This document shows, piece by piece, positions 28,022 to 37,534 of a DNA stretch of 47,799 nucleotides. The notes under the pieces are model-generated. The model did no database searches. It had not been told where the DNA came from and saw only the letters and a program-made list of their open reading frames with translations. Both the position numbers and the translations under genes were made by a program. Every line of letters begins with the position of its first letter. Within the stretch, counting starts at the first letter, position 1. The DNA is from an uncultured Pelagibacteraceae bacterium (GTDB taxonomy: Bacteria; Pseudomonadota; Alphaproteobacteria; Pelagibacterales; Pelagibacteraceae), in the NCBI GenBank assembly GCA_902593445.1, contig CACJIJ010000007.1, positions 1-47,799 of the forward strand, given 5' to 3'.

Positions 28022-29275
28022 CTAAACTAAATTTTGATTTGAAAGGTTGGGGAAAAAACAATCAACGATATCTCCTTTTTTAAATTTTGATTTACCCGCT
28101 GGTAACAAAACCCAAATATTTGATTTTACAAATGATTTAATTCTAAAAGACTCTTGACCTTTTAAAATTTCAACATTTATTTTTCCATTTTTAGTTGTGC
28201 TTAATTGGCTCTTTACAAATCTTGTGAAATTCTTTTTTTTATTAAAACCATTTATCAAAACTGCTTTAATTGATTTTTCTTCTGATAAACCTAAAGCATT
28301 TAGAATATATGGAATTACAAAAAATCTAAAACATGCGGCTGAAGAGATCGGATTTCCAGGGAGTCCAAATATTACCTTTTCTTTTCCTTTAATTTTTGCA
28401 AACATTATTGGTTTTCCTGGCCTTATTGCAGCACTTTTGAAGTAGCTTGATAACTTAAATTTTTTAACAACATCAGGTATAAAATCAAACTTACCTGCAG
28501 ACACTGCACCTGACGTAATAATAATATCATCTTTAGATTTAATTAATTTATTTATTTTTTGTTTAAAAATATTTTGATGATTGTCTCTTAATATACTACC
28601 ACTTTTAAAATTAAATAAAAAATTTTGATTTAAGTTTTTTATATAGTGTGTGTTAGAATTTCTTACCATCCAATTTGGAATATTATCTTTATCTGATATT
28701 TCATTTCCTGTTGAAAAAAATAATATATTAATTTTTTTTTTTACTTTAATTTGTTTAATACCTAAGCTTTTAAAAGCTAAAATATGGTTTGGTTGAACAA
28801 TAGTATTTTTTTTTATTACAATCTCACCTTTTTTAAAATCTGATCCTGCAAATCTTACGTGATTATATTTTTTAATTTTTTGATTTATTAAAATATATTT
28901 TTTATTATTTTTATTTGGATAGAAATTAATTTGCTCAATAGGAATAATTGTATCAAACCCTTTTGGAATAATCCCTCCTGTCATTATCTCTATCGCATCA
29001 AATTTTTTAATTTTTTTCTTTAATGGTTTAGAACCAGCAGCAATTGAGCCAATTATCTTGAATTCTTTTTGAGAATTTTTTTTAATATGACTTGTATCTT
29101 TTGAATTAATCGCATATCCATCAAAAGCAGCATTATCTCCTGTTGGATAATTTATATTAGAATAAATATTACTAGAAACAACTCTATTTAGGGATTTAAT
29201 ACTATTAATTTTCTCATCTTTAATTTTAATTTTTGCTTTTTTTAATATTTTCTTGGATTGATCGTAACTAATCAT
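28022..29275 (-). CDS. moeA: Molybdopterin molybdenumtransferase MoeA
   Basis: PTGDNAAFDGYAIN, IMTGGIIPKGFDTIIPIEQ, FFSTGNEI, IITSGAVSAGKFDF, FGLPGNPISS. Confidence 0.95.
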   Translation of the reverse strand: MISYDQSKKILKKAKIKIKDEKINSIKSLNRVVSSNIYSNINYPTGDNAAFDGYAINSKDTSHIKKNSQKEFKIIGSIAAGSKPLKKKIKKFDAIEIMTGGIIPKGFDTIIPIEQINFYPNKNNKKYILINQKIKKYNHVRFAGSDFKKGEIVIKKNTIVQPNHILAFKSLGIKQIKVKKKINILFFSTGNEISDKDNIPNWMVRNSNTHYIKNLNQNFLFNFKSGSILRDNHQNIFKQKINKLIKSKDDIIITSGAVSAGKFDFIPDVVKKFKLSSYFKSAAIRPGKPIMFAKIKGKEKVIFGLPGNPISSAACFRFFVIPYILNALGLSEEKSIKAVLINGFNKKKNFTRFVKSQLSTTKNGKINVEILKGQESFRIKSFVKSNIWVLLPAGKSKFKKGDIVDCFFPNLSNQNLV

Positions 29276-29874
29276 TTCAATATTTCTTTAGCTTTTTCTA
29301 AATCTTCTTTTGTATTTATATTAAAGAATGGATCATTGTTTGGAAACTCCATATTAATTATTTTAACCCCAACATTATTTGCCCATAACTCTACTTTTCT
29401 TTCTCCATCGTTTAAGTCCTTTTCTAACCTATCTAGTAATTTTATTGACCATAAGCCAAAAATATTATGTCTTGTATTATTCGATTTAATAAAAAATAAA
29501 TCACTATCTTTGAAATTAATATTTTTAATGAAATCTTTTAGTATTTGTTTCTTAAAAAAAGGAGTATCCACAGGGAAGGTTGCTATCCACTGGTAATCTC
29601 TTTTATTTGTTTTGATCCATTTCATGGCAGATAAAACCCCACATAAAGGACCAAGTCCTTTTTTATAGTCTTCAATTTTAGTTATTTTTTCTGAACTTTG
29701 AAAATCTATCGAATTATTTGAGACAATCAAAATCTCTTTAAATTGATCAATTATTTCCGTCAATACGTAATCTATTAATAGCTTGTTTCCTAGGGTCACT
29801 TGTGATTTATCTTCACCAAATCTTTGTGACTTTCCGCCTGCTAGCACTGTGCCTAAAATATTGTTATGATCCAT
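29272..29874 (-). CDS. mobA: Molybdenum cofactor guanylyltransferase MobA
   Basis: GTVLAGGKSQRFGEDKSQVTLGNKLLIDYV; FPVDTPFF; overlaps moeA start. Confidence 0.93.
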   Translation of the reverse strand: MDHNNILGTVLAGGKSQRFGEDKSQVTLGNKLLIDYVLTEIIDQFKEILIVSNNSIDFQSSEKITKIEDYKKGLGPLCGVLSAMKWIKTNKRDYQWIATFPVDTPFFKKQILKDFIKNINFKDSDLFFIKSNNTRHNIFGLWSIKLLDRLEKDLNDGERKVELWANNVGVKIINMEFPNNDPFFNINTKEDLEKAKEILK

Positions 29875-29891
29875 TTATCAAAATATAAAAC

Positions 29892-29905
29892 ATTCAAACT
29901 TGAAT
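29892..29905. promoter_or_regulatory. Palindrome ATTCAA-AC-TTGAAT in divergent mobA/NifU-like intergenic region, candidate operator
   Basis: 14-nt near-perfect dyad in a 43-bp divergent gap; by eye only. Confidence 0.3.
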
Positions 29906-29917
29906 TAAAGAAATTAA

Positions 29918-30316
29918 ATGGACTTAAGAATTTTAGAAATTGCCTCACATACAGAAAACAACAAAGTTCTTGAAAATTATACTCATAAAACTAAACACAA
30001 AAATCCATTATGTGGAGATGAAATGGAAATAAGCTTAATTGTTAAAGACGAAGTTGTAAAAGACATGGCTTATCAGTGCAAATCATGTGTTTATTGTCAG
30101 GCTTCAGTTAGTTTACTATCAAGAAAAATAAAGGAAAAAAAGATAGAGGAAATTAAAGGATTTATTGAAATTGGAGAGCAATTATTTGATGATGTTAAAA
30201 TAACTTTAGAGAAACATTGGAAGGATTTTATGGAAATTTTTGATAAAAAAAACCTCTCCAGGAAAGAATGTTTGTTATTGCCTTTAAGAACAATTGCAAA
30301 AGCTTTAAAAATTTAA
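29918..30316 (+). CDS. NifU/IscU-like iron-sulfur scaffold family protein
   Basis: NPLCGDEMEISLIVKDEVVKDMAYQCKSCVYCQASVSLLS resembles NifU_N with altered Cys spacing. Confidence 0.75.
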   Translation: MDLRILEIASHTENNKVLENYTHKTKHKNPLCGDEMEISLIVKDEVVKDMAYQCKSCVYCQASVSLLSRKIKEKKIEEIKGFIEIGEQLFDDVKITLEKHWKDFMEIFDKKNLSRKECLLLPLRTIAKALKI

Positions 30317-30793
30317 ATGATTAATATTTCAAAACCTATTTTGCAGAAAGCATTAATTGCTGGATTTTTTTCAGCATTCACAATTGGTGTGTTAACAGTG
30401 CTTACTTACAAAAGTACTCTTGGCTATTTTATAGCAGGGTCTTTTGGATCTTCCATGGTTTTGTTATTTGGTTTTCCTGAAAGCCCATTTGCTCAACCAA
30501 AAAATGTTTTTTTTGGACATCTGGTAACAGCTTTAGTTGGTGTGATTTTTGTTCATTTTATTCCACTACCTATTTATATCAATATTGCAGCTGCAGTTGG
30601 TATCGGGGTATTTTTAATGATATTATTGAATGTTGTCCATCCACCAGCTGGAGGAAATCCTATAATGGTAATTATAGGTAGTGCCTCTTACGATTATCTA
30701 ATTAATCCAATAATTTTTGGGTGTATTATTATTCTATTATTGGCAATAATTGTTAACAAATATCTTTTGAAAAAAAATTATCCTTTAAAATAA
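30317..30793 (+). CDS. HPP family membrane protein
   Basis: FGSSMVLLFGFPESPFAQPKNVFFGH, VVHPPAGGNPIMVIIG (HPP motif). Confidence 0.87.
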   Translation: MINISKPILQKALIAGFFSAFTIGVLTVLTYKSTLGYFIAGSFGSSMVLLFGFPESPFAQPKNVFFGHLVTALVGVIFVHFIPLPIYINIAAAVGIGVFLMILLNVVHPPAGGNPIMVIIGSASYDYLINPIIFGCIIILLLAIIVNKYLLKKNYPLK

Positions 30794-30797
30794 TTTA

Positions 30798-31637
30798 ATG
30801 AATTCAAAATATAAAGTTACAAAATTTTCTTCAAAAAATTTTAGTGATACCGAAGATTTAATATCCATTGAAGAGCCTCTTGAAATTTCTCTAAAATATA
30901 AATCAGAGGATAAATGGATTAATCAAAATTTATCTATCACAATGAGAACACCAGGTCATGATGAAGACTTGGTAACAGGTTTTTTGTTTAATGAACAAAT
31001 TATTACATCTTTAGAAGATATTGCTTCTGTTGAAAGTTATGGTGAAAAAGTTGGCCAATACAAGATCCAAAATAAAATATTAGCAACTTTAATAAATTCA
31101 GAAAATGTTAATATAGCGAAAATAAAAAGAGATTTTTTAACTAATTCTTCCTGTGGTGTATGTGGAAAATCTTCATTAGATGCACTTGAGATTGTAAAAA
31201 AAAATAAAACTCACACTTCTGAACCAAAAATTTCAAAAGATATTATAGTTCAATCTCCTGATACTTTACGAGAAGCGCAATCAGAGTTCAGCAAAACAGG
31301 TGGTATTCATGCAAGTGGTCTCTTTAATTCTAGTGGGGAACTGATAGATTTAAGAGAAGATGTAGGAAGACACAATGCTTTAGATAAGCTTATTGGTTGC
31401 ACTTTAAAAAATGGTAAACTTGATCCAAAATCTCAATTTATCACATGCTCCGGAAGACTTAATTTTGAGCTGGTTCAAAAGGTTTTAATGACAGATGTTG
31501 GTATAATGATTGGTGTTGGTGCGCCAACGAGTCTTGCTATAGATTTAGCGAATAAATTTGACATTACCCTCATAGGTTTCGTAAAGAGGGATAGTTTTAA
31601 TATTTACACAAATAACAAAAAAGTTATTGTGAAATAA
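30798..31637 (+). CDS. fdhD: Formate dehydrogenase accessory sulfurtransferase FdhD
   Basis: TPGHDEDLVTGFLFNE, SSCGVCGKSSLDAL (CxxC), GGIHASGLF, REDVGRHNALDKLIG. Confidence 0.95.
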   Translation: MNSKYKVTKFSSKNFSDTEDLISIEEPLEISLKYKSEDKWINQNLSITMRTPGHDEDLVTGFLFNEQIITSLEDIASVESYGEKVGQYKIQNKILATLINSENVNIAKIKRDFLTNSSCGVCGKSSLDALEIVKKNKTHTSEPKISKDIIVQSPDTLREAQSEFSKTGGIHASGLFNSSGELIDLREDVGRHNALDKLIGCTLKNGKLDPKSQFITCSGRLNFELVQKVLMTDVGIMIGVGAPTSLAIDLANKFDITLIGFVKRDSFNIYTNNKKVIVK

Positions 31638-31658
31638 ATAATAAAGAAAAGGGTATTT

Positions 31659-33314
31659 GTGTCAAAAAACATAAGTAATTTATCTGGTAGAATTGGCTTA
31701 AAAGACAATTTATTTAAGCAAATTTCAGAAAATACATTAAGCGAAAAACCACAGGATATTAAGGAAATTGCTAAAAAACATAACCTTGGGGTTTCAACAC
31801 TTCATGGAGCTGAGTCATTTTATGAATTTTTAAGACCATCTCATAGAGAAAAGAAAGCTTTTGTTTGTAATGGTAGTGCATGTATGTGTGCTGGCACACA
31901 AGAGAAGTTAAAAGATACTTTAAAAGAAAAACTTGGTGACGATAAAGTTGGAGAAATGTTTTGCTTAGGACATTGTTATGAAAACCATGCATTCCATTAT
32001 GATGGAGAAAATTATGCTGGGAAGGATATAGAAAAAATTGACCAAATAATTAAAGGTGAAGAGATTAAACAAGAGAAATTTTTCTCAAAAAGTTTTGCAA
32101 CAACAAGTTTCTTAATGGATGATAAACTTTCATCAACTGACCAATTTAAAGATCAATTAAATAAATTTTTAAAAACTGATAAAAAAGAAATTGTTAAATC
32201 ACTCTTAGATTCTAATTTAACTGGTAGAGGTGGTGCGGGATTTCCCACAGGAATGAAGTGGGATTTTTGTAGTAAAGCTAAAGGAGAAAAAAAGTATGTA
32301 ATCTGTAACGCAGATGAAGGTGACTCTGGTGCTTTTTCAGATAGATATTTATTAGAAGATCAGCCTCTGAAAGTTATTTTTGGAATGGTAATGTGTGGAT
32401 TTGTAATTGGAAGCGATGAGGGAGTTTTATATATTCGTGGAGAATATCCAAAATCTATTGAAGCTATCAATGGAAGTATCAATGAACTTAAAAAGTTAGG
32501 TCTTCTAGGTGAAAATATTTTGGGAACTGATTTTTCATTCGATCTTGGAATTTGTATTGGACAAGGTGCATACATTTGTGGAGAAGAAACAGCTTTGATT
32601 GCATCTATTGAAGGAAGAAGAGCAGAAGTTGATGTTAGACCGCCTTTTCCTGTTACAGAAGGATTATATAAAAAACCAACTGTTGTTAACAATGTTGAAA
32701 CTTTAGCAGCTGCTACAGGAATTTTAATAAATGGTTCTGAAAAATTTTCATCTGTAGGAAATAAAAAATCTGCAGGTACTAAATTGGTTTGTTTGGATAG
32801 TTTCTTTAACAACCCAGGTGTTTATGAAATTGATATGGGAACTCCAATGAAAAAAATATTTAATGAAATTGGTGGAGGATACAAAGAACCATTAAAAGCT
32901 TTTCAAATTGGTGGGCCACTTGGTGGTGTGGTTCCATTAAGTGAAATAGAAAATCTTAATTTAGATTTTCAGGAGTTTACTGCAAAAGGTTTCATGTTAG
33001 GTCATGCTAGTGTGGTGAGTATTCCTAAAGATTTTTCTATGGCAGAATACATTCATCATCTATTTGAATTTTCTGCTGAAGAATCATGTGGAAAATGTTT
33101 CCCTGGAAGACTTGGATCTTACAGAGGTAAAGAAATGTTTGACCAAGCTAAAAAGAAAACTGCAAAAATACCTTTGAAATTGCTTGAAGAATTGCTTGTT
33201 ACAATGAAAAAAGGTTGTTTATGCGCTTTATGCGGAGCTATTCCCACTCCTATTCAAAACATCCTAAAATACTTTGGGGATGAAATGAAAAATGATATGG
33301 TTAAAGATAATTAA
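31659..33314 (+). CDS. NAD-dependent formate dehydrogenase beta subunit, NuoE-NuoF fusion
   Basis: N-terminal CNGSACMCAG/CLGHCYENHAFHYDG 2Fe-2S thioredoxin-like domain plus NuoF domain (GRGGAGFPTGMKWDF, GAYICGEETALIASIEG, ESCGKCFPGRLG); GTG start. Confidence 0.92.
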   Translation: MSKNISNLSGRIGLKDNLFKQISENTLSEKPQDIKEIAKKHNLGVSTLHGAESFYEFLRPSHREKKAFVCNGSACMCAGTQEKLKDTLKEKLGDDKVGEMFCLGHCYENHAFHYDGENYAGKDIEKIDQIIKGEEIKQEKFFSKSFATTSFLMDDKLSSTDQFKDQLNKFLKTDKKEIVKSLLDSNLTGRGGAGFPTGMKWDFCSKAKGEKKYVICNADEGDSGAFSDRYLLEDQPLKVIFGMVMCGFVIGSDEGVLYIRGEYPKSIEAINGSINELKKLGLLGENILGTDFSFDLGICIGQGAYICGEETALIASIEGRRAEVDVRPPFPVTEGLYKKPTVVNNVETLAAATGILINGSEKFSSVGNKKSAGTKLVCLDSFFNNPGVYEIDMGTPMKKIFNEIGGGYKEPLKAFQIGGPLGGVVPLSEIENLNLDFQEFTAKGFMLGHASVVSIPKDFSMAEYIHHLFEFSAEESCGKCFPGRLGSYRGKEMFDQAKKKTAKIPLKLLEELLVTMKKGCLCALCGAIPTPIQNILKYFGDEMKNDMVKDN

Positions 33315-36082
33315 TGAGTTCAGAGAAAAGAAAAATTGCTTATATTGACGGAAAACCGTATGAAATCGGTCCAAATCACTCGTCTATTTTAAAATTTGTA
33401 AAAAGTTATGTAGGTGAAAAAAAAGTTCCTACCTTATGTGATGATCCAAATTTAGCACCTTATGGAGCTTGTAGAGTGTGTTCGGTCGAAGTTGCTTTAG
33501 AAAAAGATGGCCCTACAAGAGTAGTAGCTTCTTGCCATACTCCAGTTGCTGAAAATCAACACATATTTACATCAAATGAATCTTTGAAAGATCTTAGAAA
33601 AAATATTGTTGAATTGGTATTAACAGATCACCCAATGGAATGTGATAGTTGTGAGGTAAATAATAATTGTGAATTACAAACAGTAGCAAATGATTTAGGG
33701 GTATCTGATCACAGATATAACAGTCCAAAACAACATAAAGGAATTCCAAGAGATACATCTCATGATTACATGAGAATGAATTTAGACAATTGTATAAATT
33801 GTGGAAGATGTGTCAGAGCTTGTGATGAGATACAAGGTTCATTTGTACTAACAATGAGCGGAAGAGGTTTTGAATCTAGAATAACAACTGATAATGATAT
33901 GATGTTTGGAGATAGTTCATGTGTATCTTGTGGAGCATGTGCGCATACATGTCCAACAGATGCTATCTCAGATGTTTTTCAATCAAAGTCTGCTGCAGTA
34001 GATAAAAAAGTTAGAACAACCTGTTCATACTGTGGTGTTGGATGTAATTTAGAAGCATCAATAAAAGATGATAAAGTTATTGCAATAGATACTCCAAAAC
34101 AAACAGAGGTAAATGCTGGTCATACATGTATTAAAGGAAGATATGCATTTAGTTTTTATGATCATCCAGACAGATTAAAAACACCTTTAATTAAAAGAAA
34201 TGGAAAATTTGAAGAAGCTTCTTGGGATGAAGCTTATGATTTTATCAAAAAGGAAATGAACAGAATTACAAAACATAATGGTCCAGATGCCTTTGCTGGA
34301 ATTTCTTCTGCAAGATGTACGAATGAAGAAAATTATGTTTTTCAAAAAATGATTAGAGCAGCTGTGGGAACTAACAGTGTAGATTGTTGTGCAAGAATTT
34401 GTCATTCACCAACAGCTTGGGGAATGCAACAAACTTTTGGGACTGGGGCAGCAACTAACTCTACAGAAGATATTTATCATGCGGATTTATTTTTGGTAAT
34501 TGGAGCTAATCCAACTAATGCTCATCCTGTAACAGGTGCAAAAATAAAACAGCAAGTGATGAAAGGTAAAAAATTAATTGTGCTTGATCCAGTTACAACT
34601 GAACTAGCGAAACTTGCTGATTATCATATTAAACTAAGACCAGGAACTAATGTTGCAGTTCTAAATATGATGTTGCACTTTATTATTAAATCAAAACTTT
34701 ATAATGCAGATTTTGTTAGAGATAGAACTGAAGGATTTGATAATTTCTTAAAAGAAATTGAAAGACAAGATGTTGATCATTTAGCAAAAGTAGCTGGTGT
34801 AGATAAACAATTAGTTAAAGAAGCAGCAATTGCATATGCTACTGCAAGAAATTCAATGGAGTTCCATGGTTTAGGAGTCACTGAACACGAACAGGGATCT
34901 AAAACAGTAATGTTAATTGCAGATCTAGCAATGATCACTGGAAACATTGGACGAAAAGGAGTTGGGGTTAATCCTTTAAGAGGTCAAAACAATGTTCAAG
35001 GTGCAGCAGATATGGGATGTCAACCACACCAAGGTGCTGGATATTTTCCTGTAGCTGATGAAAAGCATCAAGAATTCTACACAGAAAAATATGGAGTAAC
35101 TCACCCAACTAAGCCAGGATTAAAAATTCCTCAAATGTTTGAAGCTGCAATAAACAAGGAATTAAAAGGTTTATGGATCATTGGAGAAGATATTGTTCAA
35201 ACAGATCCTAATAGTGCTCATGTAATTGAAGCTATGAATTCTTTAGAACTTTTAGTTGTTCAAGAAATATTTATGAGTGAAACAGCAAAATTAGCAACTG
35301 TTGTTCTGCCAGGTACAACTTTCTTAGAAAAAGATGGAACTTTTACAAATACTGAGCGAAGAATTCAAAGAGTGAACAGAGCTGTACCTCCTCTACCAGG
35401 CACTAAACCAGATGGGTTAATTGTAACTGAGATGATGCAGAAATTAGGCTTCGATCAGCCAACTTACGATGCAGATCAAGTTCTAGCAGAAATTGCTGAC
35501 ATCGTCCCTTTCTTTAAGGGAGTTACTAGAGAGAGACTTGGAAAATTTGGATTACAATGGCCAGTTCAAGAAGATGGAACTGATACAAAAATTTTACATA
35601 CAGAAACATTTAAATTGGGTAAAGGCAGACTTAAAAACTTTGATTGGAAAGAATCATCAGAAATAGAAGCTAATCAAAAAGACTATCCTTTGATTTTAAC
35701 AACAAGTAGGGTTTTGCAACATTACAATGCAGCAACAATGACTAGAAGAACAAAAAATATCAATATTGTTGATGAAGATGTTTTATTAATTCATCCTAAA
35801 GATGCAGCTCATAGAGATCTAAATACTGGTGATATCGGAAGACTTTATTCAGGCAGAGGTGAGGTTGCACTTAAAGTTGAGGTTACAGATAAAGTTAAAG
35901 AAGGTATTGTGTTTACTACGTTCCATTTCCCGGAACATATGGTTAATATGGTTACAGGTCATGGTAAAGATGAGGAAACAATGTGTGCAGAATATAAAGT
36001 ATCTTCTGTTGAAGTACAAAAAATCTCTAATCAATTTAAAACAGAAGTTAAACCAAAAGAAAATCAAGCTGAAGTTAGTTAA
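33314..36082 (+). CDS. fdhA: NAD-dependent formate dehydrogenase alpha subunit (Mo/W-bisPGD, Cys type)
   Basis: N-terminal 2Fe-2S and 4Fe-4S ferredoxin motifs, TTCSYCGVGCNL, VDCCARICHSPTAWGM (Cys ligand), PLRGQNNVQGAADMG. Confidence 0.95.
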   Translation: MSSEKRKIAYIDGKPYEIGPNHSSILKFVKSYVGEKKVPTLCDDPNLAPYGACRVCSVEVALEKDGPTRVVASCHTPVAENQHIFTSNESLKDLRKNIVELVLTDHPMECDSCEVNNNCELQTVANDLGVSDHRYNSPKQHKGIPRDTSHDYMRMNLDNCINCGRCVRACDEIQGSFVLTMSGRGFESRITTDNDMMFGDSSCVSCGACAHTCPTDAISDVFQSKSAAVDKKVRTTCSYCGVGCNLEASIKDDKVIAIDTPKQTEVNAGHTCIKGRYAFSFYDHPDRLKTPLIKRNGKFEEASWDEAYDFIKKEMNRITKHNGPDAFAGISSARCTNEENYVFQKMIRAAVGTNSVDCCARICHSPTAWGMQQTFGTGAATNSTEDIYHADLFLVIGANPTNAHPVTGAKIKQQVMKGKKLIVLDPVTTELAKLADYHIKLRPGTNVAVLNMMLHFIIKSKLYNADFVRDRTEGFDNFLKEIERQDVDHLAKVAGVDKQLVKEAAIAYATARNSMEFHGLGVTEHEQGSKTVMLIADLAMITGNIGRKGVGVNPLRGQNNVQGAADMGCQPHQGAGYFPVADEKHQEFYTEKYGVTHPTKPGLKIPQMFEAAINKELKGLWIIGEDIVQTDPNSAHVIEAMNSLELLVVQEIFMSETAKLATVVLPGTTFLEKDGTFTNTERRIQRVNRAVPPLPGTKPDGLIVTEMMQKLGFDQPTYDADQVLAEIADIVPFFKGVTRERLGKFGLQWPVQEDGTDTKILHTETFKLGKGRLKNFDWKESSEIEANQKDYPLILTTSRVLQHYNAATMTRRTKNINIVDEDVLLIHPKDAAHRDLNTGDIGRLYSGRGEVALKVEVTDKVKEGIVFTTFHFPEHMVNMVTGHGKDEETMCAEYKVSSVEVQKISNQFKTEVKPKENQAEVS

Positions 36083-36087
36083 TTAAA

Positions 36088-37533
36088 ATGACCATTGGTT
36101 GGCATTTTGATAATACATATTCAAAGTTATCAAATACTTTTAAAGAAAATATTAAACCAACTCCTGTTCATGATCCTGAATTAGTAATTTTAAATGAGGA
36201 ACTAGCGTCTACTTTAAATTTAGATTTCTCAAAAACAGAAAAAAAAAAATTAGCAGAAATATTTTCTGGAAACTCCATACCAGAAGAAACAAATACCATT
36301 GCACAAGCATATGCAGGTCATCAATTTGGACACTTTACTATGTTGGGAGATGGTAGAGCAGTTTTATTGGGTGAGCATTTAGTAGACAATGACAATCGTT
36401 TTGACATTCAGTTTAAAGGTTCAGGAAGAACCTCTTTTTCTAGAGGTGGTGATGGAAGAGCAGCACTAGGACCTATGCTTAGAGAATATATTATCAGCGA
36501 AGCGATAAATTCATTAAATATTCCAACTACAAGAAGCCTTGCTGTAGTCAAAACAGGAGAAAAAGTTGTAAGAGAAAATCTTTTACAGGGCGCTATATTA
36601 ACAAGAGTTGCATCAAGTCATCTTCGGGTTGGAACGTTTCAATACATAGCTGCAACTCAAAACATTGAAAATTTAAATACTTTAGTCGACTACACAGTAA
36701 ATAGACATTATCCAGAAATCAAAACATCAAATTCAAAAGCATTAGACTTGTTAAATCTTGTAATGGAAAAGCAATGCCAGCTAGTAATCAATTGGATGAG
36801 AGTTGGATTTATTCATGGTGTTATGAATACTGATAACATGGCAATTTCAGGTGAAACAATAGATTATGGTCCTTGCGCATTTATGGATCATTATGATCCA
36901 AAAACTGTATTTAGCTCAATCGATAAATTTGGGAGATATGCTTTTTCTAATCAACCACCAATTACAAAGTGGAATTTAGCAAGATTTGCAGAATGTTTAA
37001 TCCCTCTAATCGACAAAAATGAAGATACTGCAATTAAATTAGCAACAGATTTAATAGATAATTTCCAAAATATTTATGAAGATAAATGGTTAAATATGAT
37101 GAGAGATAAACTAGGTCTATTTGGTGAGGATAAAAATGATAAAAAATTAATTAATGATTTGTTTAATTGGATGGAAAAAAATAAAGCAGATTACACAAAT
37201 ACTTTTTGTAATCTAATGGATATCAATTCTGATGAAATTTATAAAAATAATGATTTTATCGATTGGAAAAATGAATGGAAAAAAAGATCTGAGTTAAATA
37301 ATTCAACTAAGGAAAAACAAAGCAAACTTATGAAATCAAATAATCCAATTGTAATTCCTAGAAATCATAAAGTAGAGGAAGCTTTAGCTGAAGCTGACAA
37401 AGGAAGTTTAGATAAAATGAAAAAGTTATTATCTATTTTAAAAAATCCTTATGACAATCAGAATAATATTGAAGAATATCAAGCACCTGCTCCATCAAGC
37501 AACGAAAAATATCAAACTTTTTGTGGAACTTAA
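36088..37533 (+). CDS. selO: SelO/YdiU family protein adenylyltransferase (pseudokinase)
   Basis: YAGHQFGHFTMLGDGRAVLLGE, QFKGSGRTSFSRGGDGRAALGPMLREYIISEA, HGVMNTDNMAISGETIDYGPCAFMD. Confidence 0.95.
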   Translation: MTIGWHFDNTYSKLSNTFKENIKPTPVHDPELVILNEELASTLNLDFSKTEKKKLAEIFSGNSIPEETNTIAQAYAGHQFGHFTMLGDGRAVLLGEHLVDNDNRFDIQFKGSGRTSFSRGGDGRAALGPMLREYIISEAINSLNIPTTRSLAVVKTGEKVVRENLLQGAILTRVASSHLRVGTFQYIAATQNIENLNTLVDYTVNRHYPEIKTSNSKALDLLNLVMEKQCQLVINWMRVGFIHGVMNTDNMAISGETIDYGPCAFMDHYDPKTVFSSIDKFGRYAFSNQPPITKWNLARFAECLIPLIDKNEDTAIKLATDLIDNFQNIYEDKWLNMMRDKLGLFGEDKNDKKLINDLFNWMEKNKADYTNTFCNLMDINSDEIYKNNDFIDWKNEWKKRSELNNSTKEKQSKLMKSNNPIVIPRNHKVEEALAEADKGSLDKMKKLLSILKNPYDNQNNIEEYQAPAPSSNEKYQTFCGT

Positions 37534-37534
37534 T

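Noticed and set aside
32360-32812. Minus-strand 150-aa ORF opposite the FDH beta subunit
   Set aside because: Shadow ORF antisense to conserved NuoF domain; no family similarity.
33314-36082. Selenocysteine formate dehydrogenase
   Set aside because: The ligand position in CCARICHS is encoded by TGT, with no in-frame TGA; Cys-type enzyme. SelO nearby is not a selenocysteine-machinery marker.
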